Positions 53,665 to 63,879 of a stretch of DNA of 64,000 nt are shown here, piece by piece. Source of the DNA: Dactylorhiza incarnata. Its lineage: Eukaryota; Streptophyta; Magnoliopsida; Asparagales; Orchidaceae. Below the pieces are notes generated by a model that searched no databases, was not told the DNA's origin, and saw nothing but the letters and a program-made list of their open reading frames with translations. The stretch spans positions 10,310,001 to 10,374,000 of the forward strand of contig JAWHQI010000009.1 in NCBI GenBank assembly GCA_033032865.1. Direction: 5' to 3'. Both the position numbers and the translations under genes were made by a program. How positions within the stretch are numbered: position 1 is the stretch's first letter; every line of letters begins with the position of its first letter.

Positions 53665-55484
53665 CTCCCCCTTGAAGTGGGAAGTGGAAGTCAACCCAAG
53701 TAAACTCCTCAATCGATCAAACAGTCCCTTCTACAACGGCTTTATAAAGATGTCAGCAACATTATCCTTGCTCTGCACATGCTCAACCATAAGAGATCCC
53801 TCCAACACCTTCTCCCGAATGAAATGATGTTGAATCTCTATGTGCTTGGTTCGTGCATGACAAACTAGATTGTTAACCAGTTTGAGGGCTCTCTCATTAT
53901 CACCACGAAGCAGAGTAGGACCTCTCACGTCCCTTTGAATGTCCTCCACAAGCCTCCTAAGCCAGATGACTTCCTGAGCTGCCAAAGCCAAATCTTTGAA
54001 CTCTGCTTCTGTAGTGGAGACAGTCACAGAATCCTGATTTTTGATGCACCATGAGATAGCTGTAGAGCCAGTCATAAAGACATATCCAGAGGTCGACTTC
54101 CGATCATCTTAATCTCCTCCATAATCAGCATCCTTGTATCCATGCAGACAAAAGCCTGAGTCCTTCCCAAAGAAGAGACCCAAATCAGGGTGGACTTTAC
54201 GTACTTGAGAATTCTCTTAGCCGCCATTAGATGAGGTTTCCGAGGCTCTGCTATAAACCGACTCACTTAGCCAACTGAATAAGAGATATCTGGTCTCGTG
54301 ATCGTAAAGTATATCAGACTTCCGACCAGAGCTCAAAACACCCAAGGATAGGAAAGAACCTTCCCCTCATCTTGCTGAAGTATCACACCAACCTCCAGAG
54401 GAGTAGAGATGCTCTTCCCTCCTCACATGCTGAATCACTTCACAATTCGATCTGCATAGCCTTTCTGGGAGACAAGCATACCGCTCTCTTTCCTCTCCAC
54501 CTCGAGTCCACGGAAATGGTGGAGCTCACCCAAGTCGTTAATCTCAAATCTCATAGATAGCTCAGCTCGAAGTTTAGCTATCTCCATCTCAGAATTTGCT
54601 GTGATAATCATATCATCAACATATAACAACACCAAGACCTGAAGCTCCCCCATTTTCTTTACGAATAAGATTGAATCAGAATCAGAAGCAAAGTATCTAC
54701 AGAACTGGAGATATTCTGTGATCTTTCCATACCACGCGCGAGGTGTCTGCTTCAAGCTGTAAAGAGCCTTCTTGAGCATACACACATGTCTTGGATGATC
54801 TTCAGAAACATACCAAGGCGGCTGATCCATGAAGATGTCTTTGTCAATCTCGTTGTAAAGGAAAGCATTCTTCACGTCGAGTTGCCATATCTTCCACCCT
54901 TGGTAAGCTGTCAATGCGATCACCACCCTAACTAAAATCATCTTGGCAACAGGGCTGAAGGTTTCTTCAGAATCCTCCCCATACTTCTGAGAGAACCCTC
55001 GAGCTAAAGGCAAGCCATGTATTGCTCGATGCTGCCATCATCCTTCTTCTTTATCTTGAAAACCCACATGCAAGTCACAGGAGTAACACTCTCAACCTTA
55101 GGCACCAAGTCCCAAGTCTCATTCTTCTTGATGGCAGCCATCTCTTCATCCATGGCCTCTTCCCAGTCCTTGACTCCAACGACATTTTCAAAATAAGAAG
55201 GTTCTCGCTCATCTATGGGACCTGTGAAGAAACATGAGACGAAGCTCACCATGTTTCCCCCTGTATACAGATCTGGTGGAATGATAGTCCTCTTGGACCT
55301 CCTTAGAGCTTTACTCTGATCCACCTCTTCAACTACCTGTTCTGGACTAGCTCTTCTTTCACGCACACTTAGAGCATTGCTCCCCCTGCTTCTAGAACTA
55401 GAAGCACCTGACCCAGAGCTAGAAGCAACTGCAGCACCTGGAGAAATAGGCAACTCCACCAAAACTTCTTTAGTAGCTTCTCCT
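53665..55484 (-). pseudogene. pol: Copia F: RT and RNase H with upstream linker, 5' part missing
   Basis: Read right to left: Ser/Gly-rich linker (SSSGSGAS), RT (DEEMAAI, WDLVPKVESVTPVTC, WQLDVKNAFLYNEIDKDIFMDQP, LLYVDDMIIT), then RNase H (TEAEFKDLAL, RGDNERALKLV, HARTKHIEIQ). There are frameshifts near 55010, 54430 and 54070-54270. The YVDD active site is kept, unlike in Copia-1. Gag, protease and integrase do not appear: the linker runs straight into an LTR edge at 55485, with no primer site. Confidence 0.85.
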
Positions 55485-56003
55485 TGTTAACATTTTGGAG
55501 TAGGATCGAAGACAATACATCGGAAGACTTCAATTCAATTTCAAAACAGGTAACCAGTGACAATGAAGGACAAGAAGATCATTATTCAAATTGACTATCT
55601 TTGTACAATGCGTTGCATACATGGCGAGACATGATTTATAAGAAAACTTAGATTAGAAGAACGAGCAACAAAAGCATCTGGCGGCTAGAAAATTGAGACC
55701 GCCCAGACCGCTCGAACTCAGCATGATTGCCGGCTTCCCTGAGACCGCGCGAACAGGAGAGGTTACTGACCTGCAAACTGCGAGACCGCTAATCACAGAC
55801 CGCACAACCTGCTGCTTATTGAACTGCTAAAAAACAAAGTTGTTCACACTTCTTGATCGCTAGAACGCACAGTCACAAGATTAAAGAAGTAACCCGCGAA
55901 CACAAGATGAAGAACTTCACACTGCTGTAAGACCGCAACTCAAAACTGCCTGACCGCTGATGGTCGCCTAATCAACTAAGTCCGCTGCAAACAAATCAAG
56001 AAC
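55485..56003 (-). repeat. LTR piece of the F/Copia-1 family, cut by G
   Basis: Starts TGTTAACATTTTGGAGTAGG and matches 52408-52935 closely, including the AGACCGC words. It is interrupted by G at 56004. This may be F's own 5' LTR, joined to pol by a deletion, or an LTR of another family member inserted into F's pol. The other end is outside the window. Confidence 0.8.
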
Positions 56004-57330
56004 TGTTGGGAAAATTATTTCTCTTAACCCCTGAAAATAAGTTGAATATGTTTTCTAAGAAAGAAAAATCAAGGTTAAGTAAATATGCGTCGAATAGTAT
56101 TCGTCGCAACGTCGAAGTAGTATCGACGTTCCTTTCAGAATGAGTCGAAGTAACTTTAAGAAGAAATCGACGTATCCTATGTCGACGTAGCTATGACTTC
56201 TAGTCGATGCATCTAGTGAAGTCGACGCACCTCAGTCGACGCACCTTCTTTATTCTTCTCTCGACGTCCAGCCAGGACAAATTCGACTCTTACGTCGAAT
56301 AGTAATCGACGCACGTCGATTTCTATATTTAATTCAAAAATCGCCATATCTCTTTCTTTCTTTTATAGATCTGATTTATATGGAATCAATTTATTCTTTA
56401 TAGCCGTTTTGAATCATTCTTTTCCTCTAATGGATTCTTGGCTAATTTGATTAAATCCATTATGGACATTATTTGAAATCAGAATGAATTCTTTCCTTCT
56501 ATTGATATAATTATTATGGAAATATTTCTATCTTTCTATTTCTCTGTCTGCTAATCAATTATCCTCCTATAGTATTATTTGAATGGACGGAGCTATAAAA
56601 TACCAAGGAGGTCGGCAGAGAACAAAAACAAGTGATCCACCATTTTTATATTTGAAAAAGAGGAAGAGCTCCCAAGTAAAAAGAAAGAGAATTGAGAAAT
56701 AGTTCTGCAGCAACCATCAAGCTTCCATCTTCTCCTGCTTCTGAAGCCATTTTGCTGCATGCTCTGATAGCTCTCACTAAAAGAGAGAAAAGGTACAAAT
56801 CTCCTTCTCACTATAGAAGAGAGATTTCATTCACTACTTCTTGTGCTTCCAATCTTCTTGCTAGGAAGAAGATTCCCTCTTGTCTTCTTCATATTCTTAT
56901 TTCTTCTTTATGACATTGTAAAAGAGTTTTTAGAATCTCTCTTCAAAAAATTCAGTTGTACTGGTTCTAAGAATCTCCTTTTCAAAAGACTCAGTTGGTT
57001 CTAAGAGTCTCCTTATCAAAAGTCTCAGGGTGGTTCTAAGAGTCTCCTTATCAAAAGACTCAGTGCAAGATAGTGAATTTCTACCAAAGGGGTAGAAGAG
57101 TGGACTACCCAAAGTTTGGGGAACCACTATATTTCTTTGTGTTGTGCTGTGATTTTTCTTCTTGCATTTATTTTCTTTACTTGTTTAATTCTTGTTGGTG
57201 TGTGGGAAGCACTAATCTGTGATCACTACACACATATAGTTATATAATTATTAACTTTGCACAAAAATATTTTAAATCTTTATTCACCCCCCCTCTAGAG
57301 AATTCTAGTGAGGTTAACTGTGCACTTTCA
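56004..57330 (+). repeat. 5' LTR of G
   Basis: TGTTGGGAAAATT to ...GTGCACTTTCA, 1327 bases. Near its end it has the CCCCCTCTAGAGAATTC block typical of the family, and tandem units GGTTCTAAGAGTCTCC..ATCAAAAGACTCAG (56932-57066), about four copies of 38-40 bases. Confidence 0.9.
56085..56601 (+). promoter_or_regulatory. U3 promoter of G: TCGACG array and TATA box
   Basis: GTCGACGCA, GTCGAA, ATCGACG and TCGACGT recur about twenty times at 56088-56332. The TATA box TATAAAAT is at 56594-56601, some 260 bases downstream. Confidence 0.65.
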
Positions 57331-57332
57331 AT

Positions 57333-57344
57333 TGGTATCAGAGC
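57333..57344 (+). other. Primer-binding site of G
   Basis: TGGTATCAGAGC, a perfect initiator-Met site two bases from the LTR. Confidence 0.92.
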
Positions 57345-57432
57345 TAGGTTGATCTAAAAAGGATAACTCCTTGATCAAAAAGATCCTATCTCTCTTATAT
57401 TTATATATATATTTCTAACAATTATTTTTCAC

Positions 57433-58530
57433 ATGGCACAAATCAAAGATTATGCTTCCACCAGACCACCAATTTGCAACCTTGAAAAGTTTGCACTTTG
57501 GAAAACAAGAATTAGAATTTATTTAAACTCTATTGATGATGAATTGTTTAATGTTGTCTTGACAGGTCCCCCCAAGCCATTCAGAAAGGACAAGTGGAAA
57601 AGTAACTGAAACACTTGCTCCAAAAGCTGAGTGGACAGATGAAGAAAAGAAAGCCCAAGGATATGATGCCAAGGCTATGAATATCCTAGTCTCAACCCTC
57701 TCAGATGAAATCTTCCAAAAGATTGCTGATTGTGAGTCAGCTAAGGAAGTATGGGAAGCTCTCACCAAAATGGTAGAGGGAAGTGCTGAAGAGAAAAAGG
57801 ATAGAAAGGCACTACTCATCTCTCAATATGAAAACTTCCAGAAGAAAGAAGGTGAAAAAGTTGCTGACATGTATGCCAGATTCAGCCTCATAGTGAATGA
57901 GTTAAGAACACTTGAAAAGGACATATCTCTCACTGAGATAAATGACAAACTGCTAACTTGCTTCCCTAGCTCTTGGGATTCAAGAATCTGGCCAATTAGA
58001 GACTCCAGAAGTCAAAAAGAAATCTCAACAGATGTCCTGTTGGGTAAATTAAAATCTTATGAACAACTGTTGAAAACAAGAGCTGAGAAAGAAGAGAAAG
58101 AAAAGGCTCCTTCACTCTCAAAAGAAAGGAGTATTGCATTGAAGGCTGTTGAAGGTGAACCCTCTACAAGTGATGAGGAGCTGATCAGTCTACTGGCCAG
58201 AAGGTTCAAGAAGTGGATCAAAACAGAAGGATCCAGAGGAAGAGACTCAAAAACCAGGTATAATAAAACACCTACTAAAGAGATTATATGTTACTCTTGC
58301 AGGAAACCTGGACATATTGCACCGGAATGTCCTAAGGAGATCAGCAAAAGGAAAGATCTGAAAAGAACAGATCTACAGAAGAAAAAGAAGAAAGAGAAAG
58401 GTCTCATTGCTCAATCATGGAGTGATTCAGAATCTGAAGAAAGCACCTCATTTGACAATGATCAAGAAGAGGCCAAGCTGGAGGAAACCTGTTTGATGGC
58501 CACTGAGAAGCCTGATGATACATCTATGAT
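57433..58530 (+). pseudogene. gag: G gag, one frameshift
   Basis: ATG at 57433 (MAQIKDYASTRPPICNLEKF), then a frameshift near 57575-57600, after which the frame stays open. The gag core has YENFQKKEGEKVADMY and LVNELRTLE-type text. A complete zinc knuckle CYSCRKPGHIAPEC lies near 58290-58331. A Lys-rich and then Ser/Glu-rich linker leads to the protease. Confidence 0.88.
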
Positions 58531-59760
58531 GTATCACATCTCCAGGCTGGTGTGGTACTTGGACAGTGGATGCTCCATGCACATGACAGGATGCAAAAAC
58601 CTATTGATCAAATTTGAGGATAGACTTGGACCATCAGTGACTTTTGGAGACTCTAGCTGTGGCCAAACCAGGGGCTTTGGAGACTTCAAAGAAGGGAAAG
58701 TCACCTTCAAGAATGTGGCAGTAGTTAAAGGACTGAAGCACAATCTGATAAGTATAAGTCAGATATGTGAAAATGGTAAGTATGAGGTAAAGTTCACCAC
58801 ACTATTCTGCCATATTATTGATATCAAGACTGGTGCCACAGTACTCAATGGAATTAGAAAAGGAAAAGTATATGTAGTGGACTTTAGCTCCTCACCCACA
58901 GAAGTCTGTTTATTCAACAATATTATTGATAAAAGTGAATTATGGCATAGGAGACTAGGTCATCTAAACTACAAAATAATTAGTAAACTAGCAAAGAATA
59001 ACCTAGTCAGAGGCTTACCAAAGGGTAGGTACTCTAAGGATTCTCCATGCAGACCTTGACAACTAGGAAAACAAACCAAATCATCCTTCAAACCAATTGG
59101 TAAGGATGACTCTCCCAGGGTCTTTTACTTACTACACATGGATCTCTTTGATCCCATATCCACTCAGAGCTTAGGTGGAAAATCCTATACCCTAGTCATT
59201 GTGGATAACTATTCTAGATTCAGCTGGGTATTCTTTCTAATGGCTAACTCTGAAACCCACAAGACTCTCTCAAGATTCATAAAACAAATTCAATCTGAAC
59301 TCAATAGTCAGGTTTCCATAATCAGAAGTGATCATGGGACTGAATTTGAAAATCAGTTTATGAGTAGTTTCTGTGAAGATATAGGTATCAAACAAAGTTT
59401 TTCAGCCCCTAGAACCCCTCAACAAAATGGAGTTGCTGAAAGAAAGAATAGAACTTTAATTGAATCAGGAAGAACCTTACTTGCAGAATCAGGTTTACCA
59501 AAAACTTTCTGGGCTGAAGCAGTCAACACTGCCAACTATGTTCTAAATAGAAGCCTCATACACAAAACTAAATCAAAAACTCCATATGAGCTCCTAAAAG
59601 TAAAAATACCAATTGTTAAATACTTTAAAATTTTTGGATGTGCTTGCTTTATCGTAAATAATGGAAAAGATCATCTTGCCAAGTTTGACAAGAAATCTGA
59701 TGATGGAATATTTCTGGGATACTCAGATCTAGTAAAGCCTATAGGTGCTATAACAAGAGA
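58531..59760 (+). pseudogene. pol: G protease and integrase, one stop and one frameshift
   Basis: Protease WYLDSGCSMHMTG (58552-58590). Integrase zinc domain WHRRLGHLN, then SPCRP followed by TGA at 59057-59059 where the last zinc Cys is expected. The core has HMDLFDP (D), IIRSDHGTEF (D) and PQQNGVAERKNR (E), all present. The frame shifts near 59730, in the SKAYRCYN stretch. The stop at the fourth zinc ligand alone would abolish integrase. Confidence 0.88.
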
Positions 59761-61729
59761 ACTCTTAAAATTGAAGAATCTATGCACATTATATTTGATG
59801 AAACTAACATACTGTTTAAGGGGGAGGGAACTCCCACCAGTTCTTTTCCACAGGAAAACAGCTGCATAGAAACACAGCTTGAGCAACTGGTTCTAGAGAA
59901 CATAGATAATGGAAAAGAAAACCAGATAGAGGAATCAAGTGAGGAATCTGAACAAGAACATGAAGAAGATTCAGAAAAGAGCATTCAAAACCAACTCCCA
60001 CAAGAGAACATGGTTCAGGAAGGCCAGGTGGACAATTATCCCATCACCAATGAGGAAGAAGAACATCTCACAAGTCCAGGCAGGACAAGGGTCAATTTGA
60101 AAGATCATCCACAAACTCAAGTAATTGGAGACCCCAATACAGGAGTAAGAACAAGACACCAAGTCTCCAATGGGATGATGCTCCAATGCTTCCTATCACA
60201 AGTTGAACCAAAGAAGTTTGAGGAAGCAAATTGTGATCCTCACTGGATTATGGACATGCAAGAAGAACTAGGCCAATTTGAGAGAAACAAAGTGTGGAAC
60301 CTAGTTGAAAGACCAAGAAACTACCCTGTGATTGGTACAAAATGGGTATACAGAAACAAACTAGATTCCACTGGAGTAATTGTCAGAAACAAGGCAAGAC
60401 TTGTAGCACAAGGATATAGACAAGAAGAAGGAATAGACTACAACCAGACCGTTGCTCCAGTAGCCAGATTGGAGGCAATCAGGCTCTTTCCCTCCTATGC
60501 AGCCTTCATGAAGATGAAAGTCTACCAAATGGATGTCAAGAGTGCTTTTCTAAATGGTGACCTTCAAGAAGAGGTATATGTGGAGCAACCACCAGGTTTT
60601 GTAAATCCCTCTTCTCCTAACTTTGTTTATAGACTTAACAAAGCACTATATGGTCTTAAGCAAGCACCTAGAGCTTGGTATGAAACTCTCTCTAATTTCC
60701 TTTTAGAAAATTCCTTTGAAAGAGGAAAAGTAGACAAGACACTCTTTACTAGAACCCATGAAAACCAACTCCTCCTTGTTCAAATATATGTAGATGACAT
60801 CATCTTTAGCTCAACTCATCATAAACTTTGTAAAAGATTTGCTAATCTAATGCAATCTAAATTTGAAATGAGTAGTATGGGAGAACTCTCATATTTCTTA
60901 GGATTACAAGTAAAACAAAGTAGTGAACTTCATCTCACAATCCAAATATACTAAAGAGCTAATCAAAAAGTTTGGTATGGAATCAGCATCTACCATGAAA
61001 ACACCCATGGCAACCAATGCCATTATAGAAAAAGATGATAAAGGAAAATCAGTAGATCAAAAGACTTATAGGGCCATCATAGGATCCCTTCTATATCTAA
61101 CAGCTAGCAGACCTGACATTATGTTTGCCACTTGCATATGTGCTAGATTTCAGGTTGATCCAAAGGATTCCCATCTCACCTCTGTAAAAAGGATTCTTAG
61201 ATACCTAAAGGGAACCACTGAACTAGGTCTGTGGTACTCAGCAGAAACCAACTTTGAATTAATAGGTTTCTCAGATGCAGATTATGCTGGATGTAGGGTT
61301 GATAGAAAAAGCACATCTGGCACTTGCCAATTTCTAGGTGACAGATTAATATCATGGTTTAGTAAGAAACAAACCTCAGTCTCAACCTCAACAGCTGAAG
61401 CTGAATACACCGCTGCTGGGAGCTGTTGTTCACAAATCCTGTGGATGCAAAATCAGCTTCTTGACTACAAATTGGAAGTACATAACTCTAATATCTATTG
61501 TGATAGCTCTAGTGCTATATCCATAGCATCCAACCCAGTCCTTCATAGTAGAACCAAACATATAGAGATCAGACATCACTTCCTTAGAGACAATGTTGAA
61601 AAGGGTAAGATAACCTTAGAATATATTCCCACAGACAATCAAAGAGCAGACATCTTCACAAAACCCTTGGATGAAACTAAACATAATTATTTCATCAACA
61701 CCTTAGGAATGCTTGATGGTAGTCTGTAA
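59761..61729 (+). pseudogene. pol: G reverse transcriptase and RNase H, one frameshift
   Basis: [45 protein letters not shown] and [10 protein letters not shown], all intact. A frameshift near 60917 interrupts the [18 protein letters not shown] region. RNase H: GFSDADYAG, RKSTSGTCQFLG, STAEAEY and CDSSSAISIA, ending LGMLDGSL with a stop at 61727-61729. The text is close to E. Confidence 0.9.
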
Positions 61730-61736
61730 CCACCAT

Positions 61737-62233
61737 TGTTGGGAAATCTAAAAGAAATCAGGAAATCTAAGAAAGTATTTGAAGATGCGTTGAATACATA
61801 TCGATGCACCGTCGAGAAGAACTCGACGCTGGCGTTGATTTCTTCCAGGCAAAGTCACATCGATAATTTATCAACGCACCGTCGAATTTATATCGACGCA
61901 GGGCTATGAACACGTCGACAGAACACCAAGTGGACAAATCTCCACGGAGCGTCGACTCCATATCGACGCATATGTCGACATCAATTCGACGTAACATCGA
62001 CATCTGGTTACAATTAGAATCAAATCCTTACTTCCCCTTTTGACGATTGGATTACCTGATATACCTTGATTTCTGTTTCCTTTCTCGACGTTTCACCTCC
62101 TTTAAATAATACCTCTTATTTCATAACATATACTCTCCTCAACCGCCAAAACTTCATCTTCTACCTCTCTCTCTCTCTCTCTCTCTCTGCGACAAAGGCA
62201 CCAACTCCTGATCAATCGGCCCTCATCAAAGCG
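61737..62233 (+). promoter_or_regulatory. U3-like segment between G pol and the downstream ORF
   Basis: Starts TGTTGGGAAATC like the 5' LTR (TGTTGGGAAAAT) and shares CTAAGAAAG and ATGCGT.GAATA at similar spacing. A TCGACG-type array follows (61778-61998), then TTTAAATA (62101-62108) and a CT microsatellite (62165-62188) before the ATG at 62234. From about 62000 on it no longer resembles the 5' LTR. No polypurine tract precedes it. It could be a captured U3 acting as an internal promoter. Confidence 0.5.
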
Positions 62234-62569
62234 ATGAACGATGCTCTCGAACACCTAGTAAATGACTTCCAGAATCGACTGAATCACTTCGCCAACGAAT
62301 GTGCTGCCATGATCAACACCTATGCAGCCAAACTGGCAAACCTCTCTGCTTCTCTTCCTGAGCTTAATGCTCTCCTTCAAGAACGGCCTATGTCGCCAGA
62401 AAGGTTAAAATCCTTTATATCATCTCTAAAGTATTACACCAACTTCTCTTCTTACAATAGGCTCCAATCTTCTCCAATCACTCTGACTACACCTTCAACA
62501 AAAATTTTGAAGAGACCACATCCTACCATACTGAAGGAGAGCATGCTGTGGATTCAACATTCAGAATAG
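62234..62569 (+). CDS. ORF downstream of G pol, first segment, unknown function
   Basis: Open frame with ATG at 62234 (the frame is open upstream but without a good start). About 110 residues, with an amphipathic helical stretch (ALEHLVNDFQNRLNHF, then LANLSASLPELNALL). I recognise no domain. The segment ends at 62569, overlapping the next segment, which is in another frame. One frameshift between them is likely, so the two may once have been one protein. Confidence 0.5.
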   Translation: MNDALEHLVNDFQNRLNHFANECAAMINTYAAKLANLSASLPELNALLQERPMSPERLKSFISSLKYYTNFSSYNRLQSSPITLTTPSTKILKRPHPTILKESMLWIQHSE

Positions 62570-63879
62570 ATGCCCCACATACCCAGGGGGAGATTGCTGT
62601 GGTAAAGAACACAGAAGTCCAGAGGGAGGAAGAAGCAGCCTCCTCTGATGACTGGAGAGGACAAGTGTGGATTGAAGCAACCCCATGTGAGGAAGAAATT
62701 CAGCATCACTCTCCTGGCTTCTCTGCCAGTTACATCAAATTGAAGACACCTCTACTTGAGGACATCCCTTCAGAAGAGCTTGGAGGAGACAAACATCCCT
62801 CAGCAAAGATTACTCTACCAGAGATCATTCTGCCTTTCACTGCAGAACAAACTCCTCCTCTTGAACAAATCCCTTCTCCACCTAAAGAGAAAACTCCTTC
62901 TCCTCTGCTACCTCTACCTCCACCTCAACCTTCTTCTCTACCTCCACTGCTACCTTTACCTCCTCCAATATCAAAACTCACTAAGCAGATTCTACCTAGG
63001 CAAAGTCCAGAAGGACAAATGAAAAGGAAAAGAGAAGCCATCCCCTACTGGCAAAACTTCTCCAAAGAAGAAAGGAAAGAGTATGCAAAGGAAAATAAGT
63101 ATAGAAAAGCCTGTGAGGAGATAAAAAGGTTTGAAAAGATGCCTGTCATCATTCCTAACAGCCCTATAAAGGAATACCATGACCCTGACATGGAAAAGAG
63201 GCATGAAGAAATAAGAGAAAGAGAGCTGTATGAATATGAAGCAGCTAGGAAAGAAGTAGAAGATAAAAGGAATGCCTGGATGGAAAAGATCAACAGTGGA
63301 ATGACCAAGGAACAAATTCTTGCTGAATCTTCTATCAAAATTCCAAAGAAGTTGTTTGATATTGAAGCCTATCAAAAGAGAAACCCTCAGGCAGGGGTCA
63401 TTCTAGAAAAGGGACAAAAACACAAGAGGGGTGTAGGGTGTGTTGAAGACACTTACATTCCCTATAAGAAGCCCAAAAGACCTGCAAAGTTAGACAAATG
63501 GTTTGACTCACCCTGGAAAGGGAAAGGAAAGATGACTGAGATTCCTGAGAAACAGCAATCAGAAAAGAAAACAAAGTATAGGCCCAAGGTTGATAGCAAG
63601 GGACCACCTGAGCTCAAGCCTACTCAACAGAAAACTCAAAACATTACAATTAAGATGATTGATGAAAAGGCAGCAATCGTCATCAGTAAAGGCTACTCCA
63701 TAAATGACACTCTCCCTGATGGTGATAAACTCTTGGAGAAACTGCATACAATCATCAGGAATGTCCAGGAACGTCCTGATAGAGCCAGGGGCTACATTTT
63801 TGATGCCATTGAAAATTTATCAAGAAAACTCTATTCTGCTTTTGTCAATTTCATGTATCGCAAGAAGTTTCTAGTTTAG
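62461..63879 (+). CDS. ORF downstream of G pol, main segment, unknown function
   Basis: About 472 codons open from after a stop at 62458-62460; no ATG near its start. Acidic N-part, then a Pro-rich stretch (residues about 125-175, PPPQPSSLPPLLPLPPP), a basic KRKR segment and a long Lys/Glu helical region (KEERKEYAKENKYRKACEEIKRFEK), and Lys-rich text to the end (FMYRKKFLV). No signal peptide or membrane span is visible. Position after pol is that of the env-like ORF of Sireviruses, but the composition suggests a soluble, possibly nucleic-acid-binding protein. Function unknown. Confidence 0.55.
   Translation, partial: APIFSNHSDYTFNKNFEETTSYHTEGEHAVDSTFRIDAPHTQGEIAVVKNTEVQREEEAASSDDWRGQVWIEATPCEEEIQHHSPGFSASYIKLKTPLLEDIPSEELGGDKHPSAKITLPEIILPFTAEQTPPLEQIPSPPKEKTPSPLLPLPPPQPSSLPPLLPLPPPISKLTKQILPRQSPEGQMKRKREAIPYWQNFSKEERKEYAKENKYRKACEEIKRFEKMPVIIPNSPIKEYHDPDMEKRHEEIRERELYEYEAARKEVEDKRNAWMEKINSGMTKEQILAESSIKIPKKLFDIEAYQKRNPQAGVILEKGQKHKRGVGCVEDTYIPYKKPKRPAKLDKWFDSPWKGKGKMTEIPEKQQSEKKTKYRPKVDSKGPPELKPTQQKTQNITIKMIDEKAAIVISKGYSINDTLPDGDKLLEKLHTIIRNVQERPDRARGYIFDAIENLSRKLYSAFVNFMYRKKFLV

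Noticed and set aside
61737..62110. Considered as the complete 3' LTR start of G
   Set aside because: Similarity to the 5' LTR fades within about 100 bases, no polypurine tract precedes it, and a long ORF follows. It is kept as a U3-like segment, with this alternative stated.
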